NCBI GenBank assembly: GCA_050298555.1
Contig: JBNKUL010000050.1
Span: forward strand, 19,635-83,634
Direction of reading: 5' to 3'
DNA: 64,000 bases
Source: JAPHSX01 sp050298555
Lineage (GTDB): Bacteria > Pseudomonadota > Gammaproteobacteria > Thiohalomonadales > Thiohalomonadaceae
Each line of letters opens with the position of its first letter. The stretch's first letter is position 1. Shown piece after piece: positions 19,205 to 27,666 of this stretch. The position numbers and the translations under genes were made by a program. Under the pieces are notes generated by a model, which was not told where the DNA came from, ran no database searches, and was given only the letters and a program-made list of their open reading frames with translations.

Positions 19205-21736
19205 GTGAACGAAAAAAGCCCTAACAATCAGAAAGATAGCAGCGTATACAGCCTGCGTCAGCGCTACCTCTTCGTCTCCTTCATCATTGTGGTGCTGATC
19301 TTCGCCTTCGCCTGGCTGGCGCAGAGTTATGTCAGCCGCAGCAGCCAGCAGCACGCGCGGGATATCGAGTCACGCCTCCAGGCCAGCCACTACCTGCACT
19401 CACTGCGTGACGAGATCCAGAGCATCGAGTTCGCACTGGGCACCTTTATGTGGACCCCTCTCGAAGGCAACCGGGCAGCAGTGCACCAGGAGACCGACCG
19501 GGCCCAGCACTACTTCGATCAGCTGCGTAACCAGGAGTGGTTCACCCGCCACGAGGTGGCCAATGAGCTGGACGACTACGCCATGGACCTGAAACAACTC
19601 CATGGCACGCTGGACGGCGTCATGGACAGGCGTCTGGAGAAGAAGCTTGAGCTGCCTATCCTCGATGAGATCGCCACCAGCATACGCCACGCAGCCAGCC
19701 ACTTTCGCGAGGCGGCGAACGAGTTGCTCCACGGCAGCCACGCCATCGAAACCCTGGTCAGCGACGTCTTGCGGCTTTGGGATGAACTACAGGTGCATCA
19801 CAACGCTCACCTCAATGGCAACCCGCTGCAGCGCCTGAACGACATCAGAGAGGCGGAGCAACAAACGGATATCGTCTACCAGCAGCTGCGCAAAAAGCTC
19901 AACACCATCGCCATTCATCCCCTGGTCAAGGCCAGCGCCCAACGCCAACAACTGCTGGGGCAGATGCGCGACGAGCTAAACCTCTGGCATCTGGGCCATG
20001 AGAGCATGAAACTTAGCCTCGACAGCATCCAGTGGCACAGCGACGTCTCTTACCTCATCCGCTCGGTCGATCCCCAGTTCGAGGAGCTGTGGGAGGGCAT
20101 CCACCACTTTGAGGATGCCGTGGATGAGCTGTCACGCAACGATGCCCGCGAGCTGAGCGAAGTGGCCAACACCATCGCCAAGGCGGTGTGGCTCATCTGC
20201 TCATTCGGCCTGGCGGTGATCACCGTCGCCTACCTCTACTTTCAGGGCACCGTACTCAAGCCGCTGGCGATGGTGGCTGCAGCACTCAAACGCGATGCCG
20301 ATGGCGAGGCGGCCTCCACCATGCCGGTGGTACACAACCTGGAGACCCGCCACCTTATCGACGCCTACGATGAGATGCGTCGTCAGGTGATGCAACGCCA
20401 GCAGAAGCTGGAGTACGTCGCCCTGCACGACAGCCTCACCAACCTGCCCAACCGTTCCCACCTGATGAGCAGCCTGAACACCCTCTGTAACAGCAGCGAG
20501 CAGGAGAGCGCTGGCTTCACCCTGCTGTTGCTGGGGCTGGACCACTTCACCCAAATCAACGAAACCCTGGGGCAGAACACCGGCGATACCATCCTGAAGA
20601 AGTACGGTCGCCACCTGCAATACATGCTGCGCAAGACCGACAGCGTCGCCCGCTTCGCCGGCGATGAGTTCGCCGTGCTGCTGCCCGGCGCCAAGCGCGA
20701 AGAGGCCCTCTATATGGCGCAAAAGCTGCGTAGCGATATGGAGCGCCCCTTCGATGTGGACGGCATCGACCTCTCGGTCACCTGTAGCATCGGCGTCGCC
20801 GTCTATCCCGAGCACGGCAACGACGGTGAAGAGCTGACCCGCCGCGCCAATATCGCCATGGCCATCGCCAAGCAGCACAAGACCGGCATCGCCCTGTTCG
20901 AGGAGCGTTACGACACCTCCAGTGTCGAGCGCATCGGCCTGGCGGGCAAACTTCGCCGCGCGATTCACACCGATGCTCTGCACCTCTGCTATCAGCCTCA
21001 GTACAGCGCTCGTAGCGGCAAGCTGAGCGGGCTGGAGGTACTGTGCCGCTGGGAGGATGCCGAGCGTGGGCCGATCAGCCCGGCGGAGTTCATCCCGGTA
21101 GCCGAGCAGACCGGGTTGATTCACGACGTCACCGAGTGGGTGATCGGCAACGCCATCCGCCAGGCAAAAGCGTGGTTGGAGAACGGCCTCGATTTCGGCG
21201 TGATGTCGATCAACATCTCCGCCTTCAACCTGCACGCCCCCAACTTCCTCGGCGTACTGCGTGAACAGTTACAGAAATGGGACTTTCCCCCTTCGAAGTT
21301 GATGCTGGAGGTCACCGAGTCGGCAATGATGGCAGACCCCGAACACGCCATCAGCACCCTGGGCGAGCTACACGGGCTTGGGCTGAAGCTGTCGATAGAC
21401 GACTACGGCACCGGCTACTCCTCGCTGGCCTACGTCAAGCGACTGCCAGTGGATGAACTGAAGATCGATAAATCCTTCGTCATGGACATGACGAAGAACG
21501 AGAACGACGCGGTAATCGTGCGCTCCACCATCGACCTGGCCCACAACCTGGGGCTGAAGGTGGTGGCCGAAGGGGTCGACAATCAGGAGAAGCAGGACCT
21601 GCTGGAGATCCTCAACTGCGACTACCTGCAGGGCTTCCACCTGGCCAGGCCGCTGCTTGCCGAGGAGCTAGAGCCGCAGCTGCCGCGCCAGGGCGGCAAA
21701 GAGAGCAAGGTTCGAAATATCCTGGACTACCGCTAA
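19205..21736 (+). CDS. Membrane sensor GGDEF-EAL protein (c-di-GMP turnover)
   Basis: 843 residues from a GTG start; no better in-frame ATG precedes the first membrane helix (about 20-40, LFVSFIIVVLIFAFAWLA). A ~280-residue periplasmic all-helical sensor follows, then a second helix (VWLICSFGLAVITVAYLYF), a HAMP-like region, a GGDEF domain with active-site AGDEF (ARFAGDEFAVLLPG), and an EAL domain with EVL in place of EAL (LSGLEVLCRWED) but intact loop 6 DDYGTGYSSLAYVKRLPVDELKID. AGDEF cyclases and EVL phosphodiesterases are both known to be active, so it may do either reaction. It probably ties an envelope signal to motility/biofilm choice. It is monocistronic. Confidence 0.9.
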   Translation: MNEKSPNNQKDSSVYSLRQRYLFVSFIIVVLIFAFAWLAQSYVSRSSQQHARDIESRLQASHYLHSLRDEIQSIEFALGTFMWTPLEGNRAAVHQETDRAQHYFDQLRNQEWFTRHEVANELDDYAMDLKQLHGTLDGVMDRRLEKKLELPILDEIATSIRHAASHFREAANELLHGSHAIETLVSDVLRLWDELQVHHNAHLNGNPLQRLNDIREAEQQTDIVYQQLRKKLNTIAIHPLVKASAQRQQLLGQMRDELNLWHLGHESMKLSLDSIQWHSDVSYLIRSVDPQFEELWEGIHHFEDAVDELSRNDARELSEVANTIAKAVWLICSFGLAVITVAYLYFQGTVLKPLAMVAAALKRDADGEAASTMPVVHNLETRHLIDAYDEMRRQVMQRQQKLEYVALHDSLTNLPNRSHLMSSLNTLCNSSEQESAGFTLLLLGLDHFTQINETLGQNTGDTILKKYGRHLQYMLRKTDSVARFAGDEFAVLLPGAKREEALYMAQKLRSDMERPFDVDGIDLSVTCSIGVAVYPEHGNDGEELTRRANIAMAIAKQHKTGIALFEERYDTSSVERIGLAGKLRRAIHTDALHLCYQPQYSARSGKLSGLEVLCRWEDAERGPISPAEFIPVAEQTGLIHDVTEWVIGNAIRQAKAWLENGLDFGVMSINISAFNLHAPNFLGVLREQLQKWDFPPSKLMLEVTESAMMADPEHAISTLGELHGLGLKLSIDDYGTGYSSLAYVKRLPVDELKIDKSFVMDMTKNENDAVIVRSTIDLAHNLGLKVVAEGVDNQEKQDLLEILNCDYLQGFHLARPLLAEELEPQLPRQGGKESKVRNILDYR

Positions 21737-21742
21737 CGCGTC

Positions 21743-22963
21743 CTAGGCAAAGACAAACGGCGTCGTCTGCCGCTCGCGGTAGGCGGCGGCATCCACCACC
21801 GTCCCCTCCGCCACTCCGCGGCGTGCCTCGCGCAACGCCTCCCCGATACGGCGATCGGTTATACGGTAGTGCGGCGCCAGCTCAATCTCATCCAGCCCCG
21901 GGCACTTTTCACCAAAGACGTGCTGATACAGCTCCGTCATCATGCCGTAGCGGCCAGACATCAGCATATTGGTCGCTCCCTTGATATCGGCCATCGCCTG
22001 CTCGTTATTGCAGTAGAAGCTGGTCACCAGCATCACCGAGATGGCGTGCAGCACGTCATACTGCACATGGGCGATAAAGACCAGCAGGTGGCGCTGGGTC
22101 AGCGGCACGTCGTTCTGCCAGGCGAAGCGCACCATGCCCCCCAGCAGCAGGGTGAAGAACTCGGGCACGCCCCACTCCATCCCCAGTCCCACCGAGGCGA
22201 GCGCCTCCAGGGTGGAGAAGCGGGGGTCACCCGCCACCAGCCGCTGAATCAACACATTGTCGGCCACGCCGGGCAGCATCGCTTCGTCCTGTTCGGCGAA
22301 GGGGACCCCCAGCCCTTCGAAGATCTGGCGGTACATCACAATATGGGTGGTCGACTCGAACAGCCCCCCCAGAGAGGGATAGTCGTCGATACCGTGGCTG
22401 CCGACGCCATACTCATCTGCCAGCAACTGCGCCAGCACGATTTGGGTCAACTCCGAGACGCGCTCGTTGAGCATGCCGTAGGGCATCGCCATGGTGCCGG
22501 AGAAACGCCCCAGCGCCAGCGCCACGCACTGACGGGTGTTCTTCACCTGATTGAAATACTGCTTGGCGAAGGCGGTCAGCTGGGCCTGGTCGAAGTCGCC
22601 GCTAAAGATGCGCAGGAAGAAGGGGTGGCGCCATACCGGGTGCTCCATCACATGCTCGTGCAGCGCCAGGAACATCTGCTGCAGCTCTCCCTGGTTGAAC
22701 AGGGCTGAGCGACCGAAGGGGTTGTCCCCCTGGGCCTCAGCGAGCCGGCGCAACTCATCGAACAGGCGATAGAGGGCGTTGTCCGGGTCGTCCAGCTCGG
22801 CGATCACCTTTTTGAAGTCATCCACCTGATCCTGTTTAAAGCGGGCGAGGATCGCCTCGGCATCCATCTGCAGCAGCTCCGGCAGATGGTGCACCGCGGA
22901 GAGCAGTCGCGGCTGCCCCTGACCGTCCAGCTCCAGCAGATCGCTAAACCGACCACTACTCAT
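21743..22963 (-). CDS. Haem-oxygenase-like iron-containing redox enzyme (PF14518 type)
   Basis: 406 residues, soluble, mostly helical. The core (about 130-370) resembles the haem-oxygenase-like diiron oxidase/oxygenase (HDO) superfamily: LHEHVMEHPVWRHPFFLRIFSGDF, LADEYGVGSHGIDDYPSLGGLFE and a C-terminal HVQYDVLHAISVM give the spaced Glu/Asp/His residues expected for metal binding; an extra ~120-residue N-terminal helical part precedes it. The reaction is not predictable: relatives cleave fatty acids, oxygenate amino acids or make cofactors. ATG 22963 has AGAGGT about 8 bases upstream. It follows soxB on the same strand but a terminator separates them, and it has its own ATTAG-N6-CTAAT dyad 26 bases before the start. 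That shared operator suggests a role in the same stress or sulfur response as the RND and SulP genes. Confidence 0.75.
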   Translation of the reverse strand: MSSGRFSDLLELDGQGQPRLLSAVHHLPELLQMDAEAILARFKQDQVDDFKKVIAELDDPDNALYRLFDELRRLAEAQGDNPFGRSALFNQGELQQMFLALHEHVMEHPVWRHPFFLRIFSGDFDQAQLTAFAKQYFNQVKNTRQCVALALGRFSGTMAMPYGMLNERVSELTQIVLAQLLADEYGVGSHGIDDYPSLGGLFESTTHIVMYRQIFEGLGVPFAEQDEAMLPGVADNVLIQRLVAGDPRFSTLEALASVGLGMEWGVPEFFTLLLGGMVRFAWQNDVPLTQRHLLVFIAHVQYDVLHAISVMLVTSFYCNNEQAMADIKGATNMLMSGRYGMMTELYQHVFGEKCPGLDEIELAPHYRITDRRIGEALREARRGVAEGTVVDAAAYRERQTTPFVFA

Positions 22964-22988
22964 TTGCTCTACCTCTTAAGGAGTAACT

Positions 22989-23004
22989 ATTAGATGCTCC
23001 TAAT
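22989..23004. promoter_or_regulatory. ATTAG-N6-CTAAT dyad upstream of the haem-oxygenase-like gene
   Basis: ATTAGA-TGCT-CCTAAT differs at one position from the perfect core found at 10620 and 63314. It lies 26 bases upstream of the ATG at 22963, close to where the transcript would start, so binding there would block transcription. Confidence 0.55.
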
Positions 23005-23047
23005 GATATGGGCGGCGGGGTTGAAACTCCAGTGCGCGAGCACGCAT

Positions 23048-23073
23048 AAAAAAGGGCCACCGAGTGGTGGCCC
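23048..23073 (-). terminator. Rho-independent terminator of soxB
   Basis: Read on the minus strand: GGGCCACC-ACTC-GGTGGCCC followed by six T. It starts 28 bases past the soxB stop codon and separates soxB from the haem-oxygenase-like gene. Confidence 0.9.
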
Positions 23074-23100
23074 CTGACAGGTTTGGAGAAGTGGCGATTA

Positions 23101-24885
23101 TCAGGACTTGGCGTAATCGGCCAGGCCTGGGTTGCCGGCCACGTTCTTCAATACCGGGGTGTTGAACTTGTCGACCTTGGCGACCTTCACATCGCGCAGG
23201 TAATCAGCCACCACGTCCCAGATCGGACGACCCGGCGACTGGGAACCGACGGTGGCCCAACCGGCCACCTTGTACTTCTTGTTCGCCTCGATGCGGGTGC
23301 CATTGTCCAGGGTCATGTCGGAGACGCGCTTACCCATACCGGCGGTAGGGTCACAGACGTAATCCAGGCCCGCTACGCGCACCATATCGCCACCCTGCTG
23401 GTAGTAGGGGTCGGAATTGAACAGGTTGTCCATCACATCCTCGAGGATCAGTTTGATCTCGGCACCGCTCATTTCACGCACATAGGTCTCGGGGTAGGTG
23501 GTACCGGTCTGGTCCATGATGTGCTCCATGGTGATCTTCTGGCCCGGCAGCACGGTGGTACCCCAGCGGAAACCGGGAGAGAGGGAGATCTGTGCATCAC
23601 CGACCACGCGCTGGGCGTCGCAGATGATCTGGTCGAAGGTGCCGTTGAAGTTGCCGCGACGGTAGAGCAACTCGCCCGCCTCGGCCAGTTCCTCGTTCAG
23701 CTGGCCGAGGAAGGGCTTGCGCACCTCGTCGATGTAGGCCTGCATCTCCGCATCGGGCTCGATGAGGTTGGAGAAGACCGGCAGCAGCTTGTACTGGTAG
23801 CCCTGCACCTTGCCACCGCGCACGTCGAGATCCATCACGCCGAGGAACTTGCCGTTGGAACCGGCATTGGTCACCAGGGTAACGCCCTTGGCGTTCTTCA
23901 CCTCGGTGGGGGCCGGCATGCCGTCGTGGGTGTGACCGCCGAGGATGACGTCGACACCGGTGACCACGGAGGCCATCTTCAGGTCCACGTCCATGCCGTT
24001 GTGGGAGATCACCACGACCAGGTCGGGCTTCTCGTTCTCGCGGATATCATCCACCAGCTCCTGCAGCGCCTGGTCCTGAATGCCAAAGGTCCAGAAGGGG
24101 ATGAAGCGCGAGGGGTTGGCGATGGGAGTGTAGGGGAAGGCCTGGCCAATCACCGCCACGCGCACGCCGTTCATGTCGCGCATGGTGTAGGGCTTGAAGG
24201 CGTGGCCAGTGTCCTCGTTGAAGCCCTTAAAGTCGGCAAATTCGTAGTCGAACAGGGCGTCTTCCTTGATGTTGACGTTGTGGGCGACAAACTCGCCGTT
24301 GAAGGCGTTGATGTTATTCAGCACCTCCTCGTCCTTGTAGGTGAACTCCCAGTGACCGGTCATGATATCGACACCCAGCCTGTTACAGGCGCCGACCATG
24401 TCCATACCGCGGGTCCACAGCGCAGTGCCGGAGCCCTGCCAGGTATCACCGCCATCCAGCAGCAGGGAGTTGCCGTCACCACGCTCGGCACGAATCTTCT
24501 TCACCAGGGTGGCGAGGTGGGCGAAGCCGCCCACCTTACCGTAACGCTGTGCCGCCTCGGTGTAGTCGATATAGGTGAAGGCGTGCTCTTCAATGGAGCC
24601 GGGGCGGATACCGAAGTGGGCCAGCAGCTTGTCGCCCACCAGGTGGGGGGCATTGCCGTAGGCACCGTGCAGGCCAAGGTTCACGTTGGGCTCACGGAAG
24701 TAGATGGGATTGAGCTGGGCGTGGGTATCGGTGATGTGCAGCAGGCTGACATTACCAAACTTGGGCATCTCATAGAGGTCACTGGGCGCCTTGCGCGAAC
24801 CCGGACCGGAAGCGCATCCCGGCAGCATACCGGCGGCACCGGCAAGACCCATCAGCTGAATGAACTGGCGACGTGAAAATGACAT
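23101..24885 (-). CDS. soxB: Thiosulfohydrolase SoxB
   Basis: 594 residues. SoxB hydrolyses the terminal sulfonate from cysteine-S-sulfonate on SoxY in the periplasm, releasing sulfate. The N-terminus has a Tat-type motif SRRQFIQ, a hydrophobic stretch and a lipobox-like LPGC, so it may be exported folded and lipid-anchored. Dimanganese-site motifs are LLHITDTHAQLNP, GGFAHLATLVKKI, LLLDGGDTWQGSGTALWTRG, TGHWEFTYKDEEV, VVISHNGMDVD and LGGHTHDGMPAP; the 5'-nucleotidase-like C-domain follows. ATG 24885 has GAGAGGAGT about 7 bases upstream. No soxXAYZ genes are nearby: in gammaproteobacterial sulfur oxidisers soxB is often separate. This gene is the best marker of a thiosulfate-oxidising life style in the window. 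Confidence 0.97.
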   Translation of the reverse strand: MSFSRRQFIQLMGLAGAAGMLPGCASGPGSRKAPSDLYEMPKFGNVSLLHITDTHAQLNPIYFREPNVNLGLHGAYGNAPHLVGDKLLAHFGIRPGSIEEHAFTYIDYTEAAQRYGKVGGFAHLATLVKKIRAERGDGNSLLLDGGDTWQGSGTALWTRGMDMVGACNRLGVDIMTGHWEFTYKDEEVLNNINAFNGEFVAHNVNIKEDALFDYEFADFKGFNEDTGHAFKPYTMRDMNGVRVAVIGQAFPYTPIANPSRFIPFWTFGIQDQALQELVDDIRENEKPDLVVVISHNGMDVDLKMASVVTGVDVILGGHTHDGMPAPTEVKNAKGVTLVTNAGSNGKFLGVMDLDVRGGKVQGYQYKLLPVFSNLIEPDAEMQAYIDEVRKPFLGQLNEELAEAGELLYRRGNFNGTFDQIICDAQRVVGDAQISLSPGFRWGTTVLPGQKITMEHIMDQTGTTYPETYVREMSGAEIKLILEDVMDNLFNSDPYYQQGGDMVRVAGLDYVCDPTAGMGKRVSDMTLDNGTRIEANKKYKVAGWATVGSQSPGRPIWDVVADYLRDVKVAKVDKFNTPVLKNVAGNPGLADYAKS

Positions 24886-25222
24886 TGGTCGGACTCCTCT
24901 CGACTTCACTTCTTATCATGTAAAAAGGGAAGGCGCCCCGCCTGCGCTCCTGCGCGGACAGTGGGCAACCATTCCCTTTAGTTGGAGTGATTCTATGCCA
25001 TGAATAACAAAGCGGCTAGGTGGGTAAACCCTTAATATGCTGGGGTTGCCAGCCATATCATCCGGCCCCTTCCCCTGGACCGATAGGAATCAGCAAATCC
25101 CATATGAAAAGCATGGAATAGGTGCTATACATGGTGACAGTGGCAAAACCATTAAAAAAGATGATGGAAATAGAAATCTGAGGCCTTAGAATATTAGGCC
25201 AATTGAATATAGGGTGATCGGC
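24886..25222. other. Divergent intergenic region of soxB, no gene seen
   Basis: 337 bases between the soxB start and the start of the small gene at 25223. It must hold promoters for both directions, but I find no clear -35/-10 pair and no ATTAG dyad of the kind seen elsewhere. A short inverted repeat GGCCT...AGGCC (25182-25200) lies just before the small gene. No reading frame here looks coding. Confidence 0.5.
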
Positions 25223-25432
25223 ATGACCGAACTTGAAAATGCACAACACGACCTGAGCGATGCGCAGTTCTCGTTGCAGACGGCCATCGAGCTGCTGGGC
25301 AGCCTCGACAGGCACGACGCTGGTGAGGCGGCGCAACTGCACCACGTGGTCGAACACCTGCGCAACATCAAGTCCGAGCTGGATAGCAGCTACAGCCAGC
25401 TGACGGAGCTGCAGCAGCAGGAGACCCACTAA
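25223..25432 (+). CDS. Small coiled-coil hypothetical protein
   Basis: 69 residues, begins MTELENAQHDLSDAQFSLQ after AGGGTGAT. Almost entirely helical and heptad-like (LQTAIELLGSLDR, VVEHLRNIKSELDSSYSQLTEL), with no membrane segment or cysteines. No family recognised. It is the first of three closely spaced genes (gaps of 6 and 9 bases) leading to ycgL, so it is probably co-transcribed with them. Confidence 0.6.
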   Translation: MTELENAQHDLSDAQFSLQTAIELLGSLDRHDAGEAAQLHHVVEHLRNIKSELDSSYSQLTELQQQETH

Positions 25433-25438
25433 ACCCGC

Positions 25439-25930
25439 ATGCCCGACTCCAACCGGCGCCTGGTGTTGCGCCTCACCCTCAAGTTTCTCACCCTCACCGC
25501 CCTCCTCTTCTTCGGCTACATCCTGTTCAGCGCCATCGGCGAGGGTGACCAAGCAGCCCCGACCATCGCACCGATGCGTATCGAACTCACCCAGCTCGCC
25601 ACGGGGCAGCCGCAACGCCTCACCTGGGCCGGCGGCCCGCTTCAGCTACTGCGGCTGGCCGAAGAGCCCAGGCCCCTCCTCTTCTTCGACCGCGGCGGCA
25701 AGCTCGGTTGCCCCCTGAGCTGGCAGCCCCCCGGCAACAGCCAGGCTCCGCAACAGCCCTGGCCCGGCGGCTTTCGCGACCAGTGCGACGGCGTCTGGTA
25801 CCGCTACGACGGCACGGTGCTGCCGGGGCAGGCGGTGGATCGCGACCTGGACTCCCCGCCCCACCGCCTGCAGGACGACCACTTGCTGCTGATAGGGGGA
25901 AACGGGGATAATGCGCCCCCCGCAAATTGA
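25439..25930 (+). CDS. Membrane-anchored hypothetical protein with Rieske-like fold signs
   Basis: 163 residues: a single N-terminal membrane helix (about 13-33) then a periplasmic beta-rich domain. The order PMRIELTQLATGQPQRLTWAGGPLQLLRLAEEP, GKLGCPLSW, DQCDGVWYRYDGTVLPG, PHRLQDDHLLLIG resembles the beta sandwich and cluster-loop spacing of Rieske proteins. The two loops contain only Cys91 and Cys116; the histidine partners of CxH...CxxH are absent, so no [2Fe-2S] cluster should bind. The two cysteines could form the disulfide normally seen between Rieske loops. Function unknown; the fold statement is inference. It sits between the small coiled-coil gene and ycgL. Confidence 0.6.
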   Translation: MPDSNRRLVLRLTLKFLTLTALLFFGYILFSAIGEGDQAAPTIAPMRIELTQLATGQPQRLTWAGGPLQLLRLAEEPRPLLFFDRGGKLGCPLSWQPPGNSQAPQQPWPGGFRDQCDGVWYRYDGTVLPGQAVDRDLDSPPHRLQDDHLLLIGGNGDNAPPAN

Positions 25931-25939
25931 GGTATTACC

Positions 25940-26236
25940 ATGTCAGAACCGACCACCGCCTACATCTACCGCAGCAGCAAGAAAGAGGAGCTCTACCTCT
26001 TCCTCGCCGAAGAGGACAATTTCGACTGCATCCCCGAAGAGGTGATGAAGGGATTCGGCGCGCCGCGAAAGGCGATGGAACTGGAGGTAAAGCCCGGCAT
26101 GAAGATGGCCCGCAGCAAACCCGAAGAGGTGCTCGCCAACCTCAAGGAGCGCGGCTTCCACCTGCAGATGCCGCCGCCCACCCACGAACTGGTGGAAGAG
26201 GTATTAAAGCGGGAGGCAAAGAAGTCATCCTCTTAG
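25940..26236 (+). CDS. ycgL: YcgL domain protein
   Basis: 98 residues matching the YcgL family: AYIYRSSKKEELYLFLAEEDNF, then PEEVMKGFGAPRKAMELEV and the C-terminal ERGFHLQMPPP. E. coli YcgL is about 108 residues with the same blocks (IYRSSKRDQTYLYV, PEELMKGFG, LQLPPPP). Soluble alpha/beta protein of unknown biochemical role, conserved in gammaproteobacteria. It is the last gene of a three-gene run and is ended by a strong hairpin. Confidence 0.9.
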   Translation: MSEPTTAYIYRSSKKEELYLFLAEEDNFDCIPEEVMKGFGAPRKAMELEVKPGMKMARSKPEEVLANLKERGFHLQMPPPTHELVEEVLKREAKKSSS

Positions 26237-26240
26237 AACA

Positions 26241-26267
26241 AAAAAGGCCGTCATAGACGGCCTTTTT
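26241..26267. terminator. Bidirectional terminator between ycgL and the lipoprotein gene
   Basis: GGCCGTC-ATA-GACGGCC flanked by AAAAA and TTTTT, placed between convergent stop codons at 26236 and 26288, so it can stop both transcripts. Confidence 0.9.
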
Positions 26268-26287
26268 CTCTTCGCTCTGCTTAGTAC

Positions 26288-27475
26288 TCAGTTGAGCTTG
26301 CAGCCGCTACCACCAAAGCTGCCGCTTGCCGTGTAAGTTCCATCATCATAGCTCCAGGTTCCATTCGAAATAGTACCGGCAGCCAGGTCAATCTGGCCGG
26401 TAGCGGTAATCGCCCCACCCGTCATGGTGAGAGACCCGCCAGTCAGGGTACCTGACAGCGTGGTTGTGCTGCCATCAAGGTGATTGTAGGCCTTACCTGT
26501 CGCACTGTTATCCGCGGCGATATCGATGGCGTAGACGCCACTACCACCGGAGGTGAGGCTGCCAGTAAAGCGGTACTCGGCGCTTGCCGAGCCGGCAAAG
26601 CGCTGACCGCTGAAGGTACCAGCAAACGTCCCGTTCGGGGTTGTTGAGCTCAAGGTTCCACTCACACTGTTGGCAGAGGCGGTCCCCGTACCCGTTACAG
26701 GAAGCGAGTAAACAGAACCCTGATACTCGTAATCATAGGTTCCGCTCCCTGTCACGGTAGCAGTCGCCGCGGTGTAGGTGGCGGTGAAGCTGCCCTGACC
26801 GCCATCCACGATACCATCGGCAGTGCCATCCGCGTAGACGATGGTTGCCCATGTGCCCGATATGTTCGCTGTCGGAAAGCTGTAAGTTCCCACATGCATG
26901 CCGCTATAGACACAGGTGGCCGTCCCTTCGATATGGCTTTGGGCCGTCGTTTCATCGACCAGGGCACTATCTCCCATATCGACTACCGCCTGGGCAACGG
27001 CGGCATCGAGGTCGAAGGTGCCAGAGGTCACATCCACGCCGCTCCAACTCTCTGCCGCTGTGGCGACCTCGGTCGTAATATTGATGCCATTGGAGGGGTC
27101 GTTATCATCATCCGCCGTAGTCAGGAGCTGAACGATATTCACCACCGTGGGATCCGATGGGGAGCCCCCCTCTACCAGCTCAACCGGTGTGACAATTTCA
27201 GCCGCCGCGGTTGAACCCAGAGTCACGGCACCGAGTGAGAAGGTACAGGTATCCCCCTCCACGTAGCTAAACTCGCCACCATTTGCAGTAGTGCCGCTCT
27301 GCCCCGACGGCGCACAGCTATAGGCCAGGCCATCGACAGGGCTATCGTTAAAAATACCGGTCTGGGTGATGACATCGCCACCACCACCATCGCTGCTACT
27401 ACCACCGCCACAAGCCATCAGCAGGGTGGTGCAGGCAACACCCAGTACGGGCAGTATGATCTGTTTATTATTCAT
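26288..27475 (-). CDS. Secreted Gly/Ser/Thr-rich lipoprotein
   Basis: 395 residues. Lipoprotein signal MNNKQIILPVLGVACTTLLMACGGGSSSDGGGG with the lipobox LMAC, so it is anchored in a membrane by a lipidated Cys22. The first domain (about 40-170) has the module seen in many gammaproteobacterial cell-surface proteins: GGEFSYVEGDTCTFSLGAVTLG followed by TPVELVEGG and NIVQLLTTADDDNDPSNGINI. The rest (about 190-395) is a chain of short beta strands rich in Gly, Thr and Ser (GTYDYEYQGSVYSLPVTGTGTAS, SGTLTGGSLTMTGG), suggesting a beta-solenoid or sandwich. No enzymatic motif. Probably a surface or periplasmic adhesive/structural protein. Single gene. Confidence 0.75.
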   Translation of the reverse strand: MNNKQIILPVLGVACTTLLMACGGGSSSDGGGGDVITQTGIFNDSPVDGLAYSCAPSGQSGTTANGGEFSYVEGDTCTFSLGAVTLGSTAAAEIVTPVELVEGGSPSDPTVVNIVQLLTTADDDNDPSNGINITTEVATAAESWSGVDVTSGTFDLDAAVAQAVVDMGDSALVDETTAQSHIEGTATCVYSGMHVGTYSFPTANISGTWATIVYADGTADGIVDGGQGSFTATYTAATATVTGSGTYDYEYQGSVYSLPVTGTGTASANSVSGTLSSTTPNGTFAGTFSGQRFAGSASAEYRFTGSLTSGGSGVYAIDIAADNSATGKAYNHLDGSTTTLSGTLTGGSLTMTGGAITATGQIDLAAGTISNGTWSYDDGTYTASGSFGGSGCKLN

Positions 27476-27666
27476 GCAAACGACTCCTTTATTCCTTGTT
27501 TACTTATTATAAAGAGATGGATATTCCGGCCCGTGGAAATTCTTATTTAGCTACATTGTATCGGCCGACGGCTCATCCTAGTTGCCCGTCAAGTAGAACA
27601 CAATGCCGAATAACAAAAACGTTATCGGCATCAATATAAAGGGAAAAAAACCTCAATCGTTCCCCC

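Noticed and set aside
23083..24876. 597-codon open frame antisense to soxB, and similar long antisense frames over ppsA (3493-4878), the FabMG-like gene (4764-6278), the RND gene (8247-9488) and the response regulator (13232-14470)
   Set aside because: They mirror the codon bias of a GC-rich gene on the other strand, have His/Gly/Val-rich low-quality translations, no ribosome site and no recognisable domain.
25058..25615. 185-codon minus-strand frame over the small coiled-coil gene
   Set aside because: It is antisense to two better-supported genes with ribosome sites, and its sequence has no domain character.
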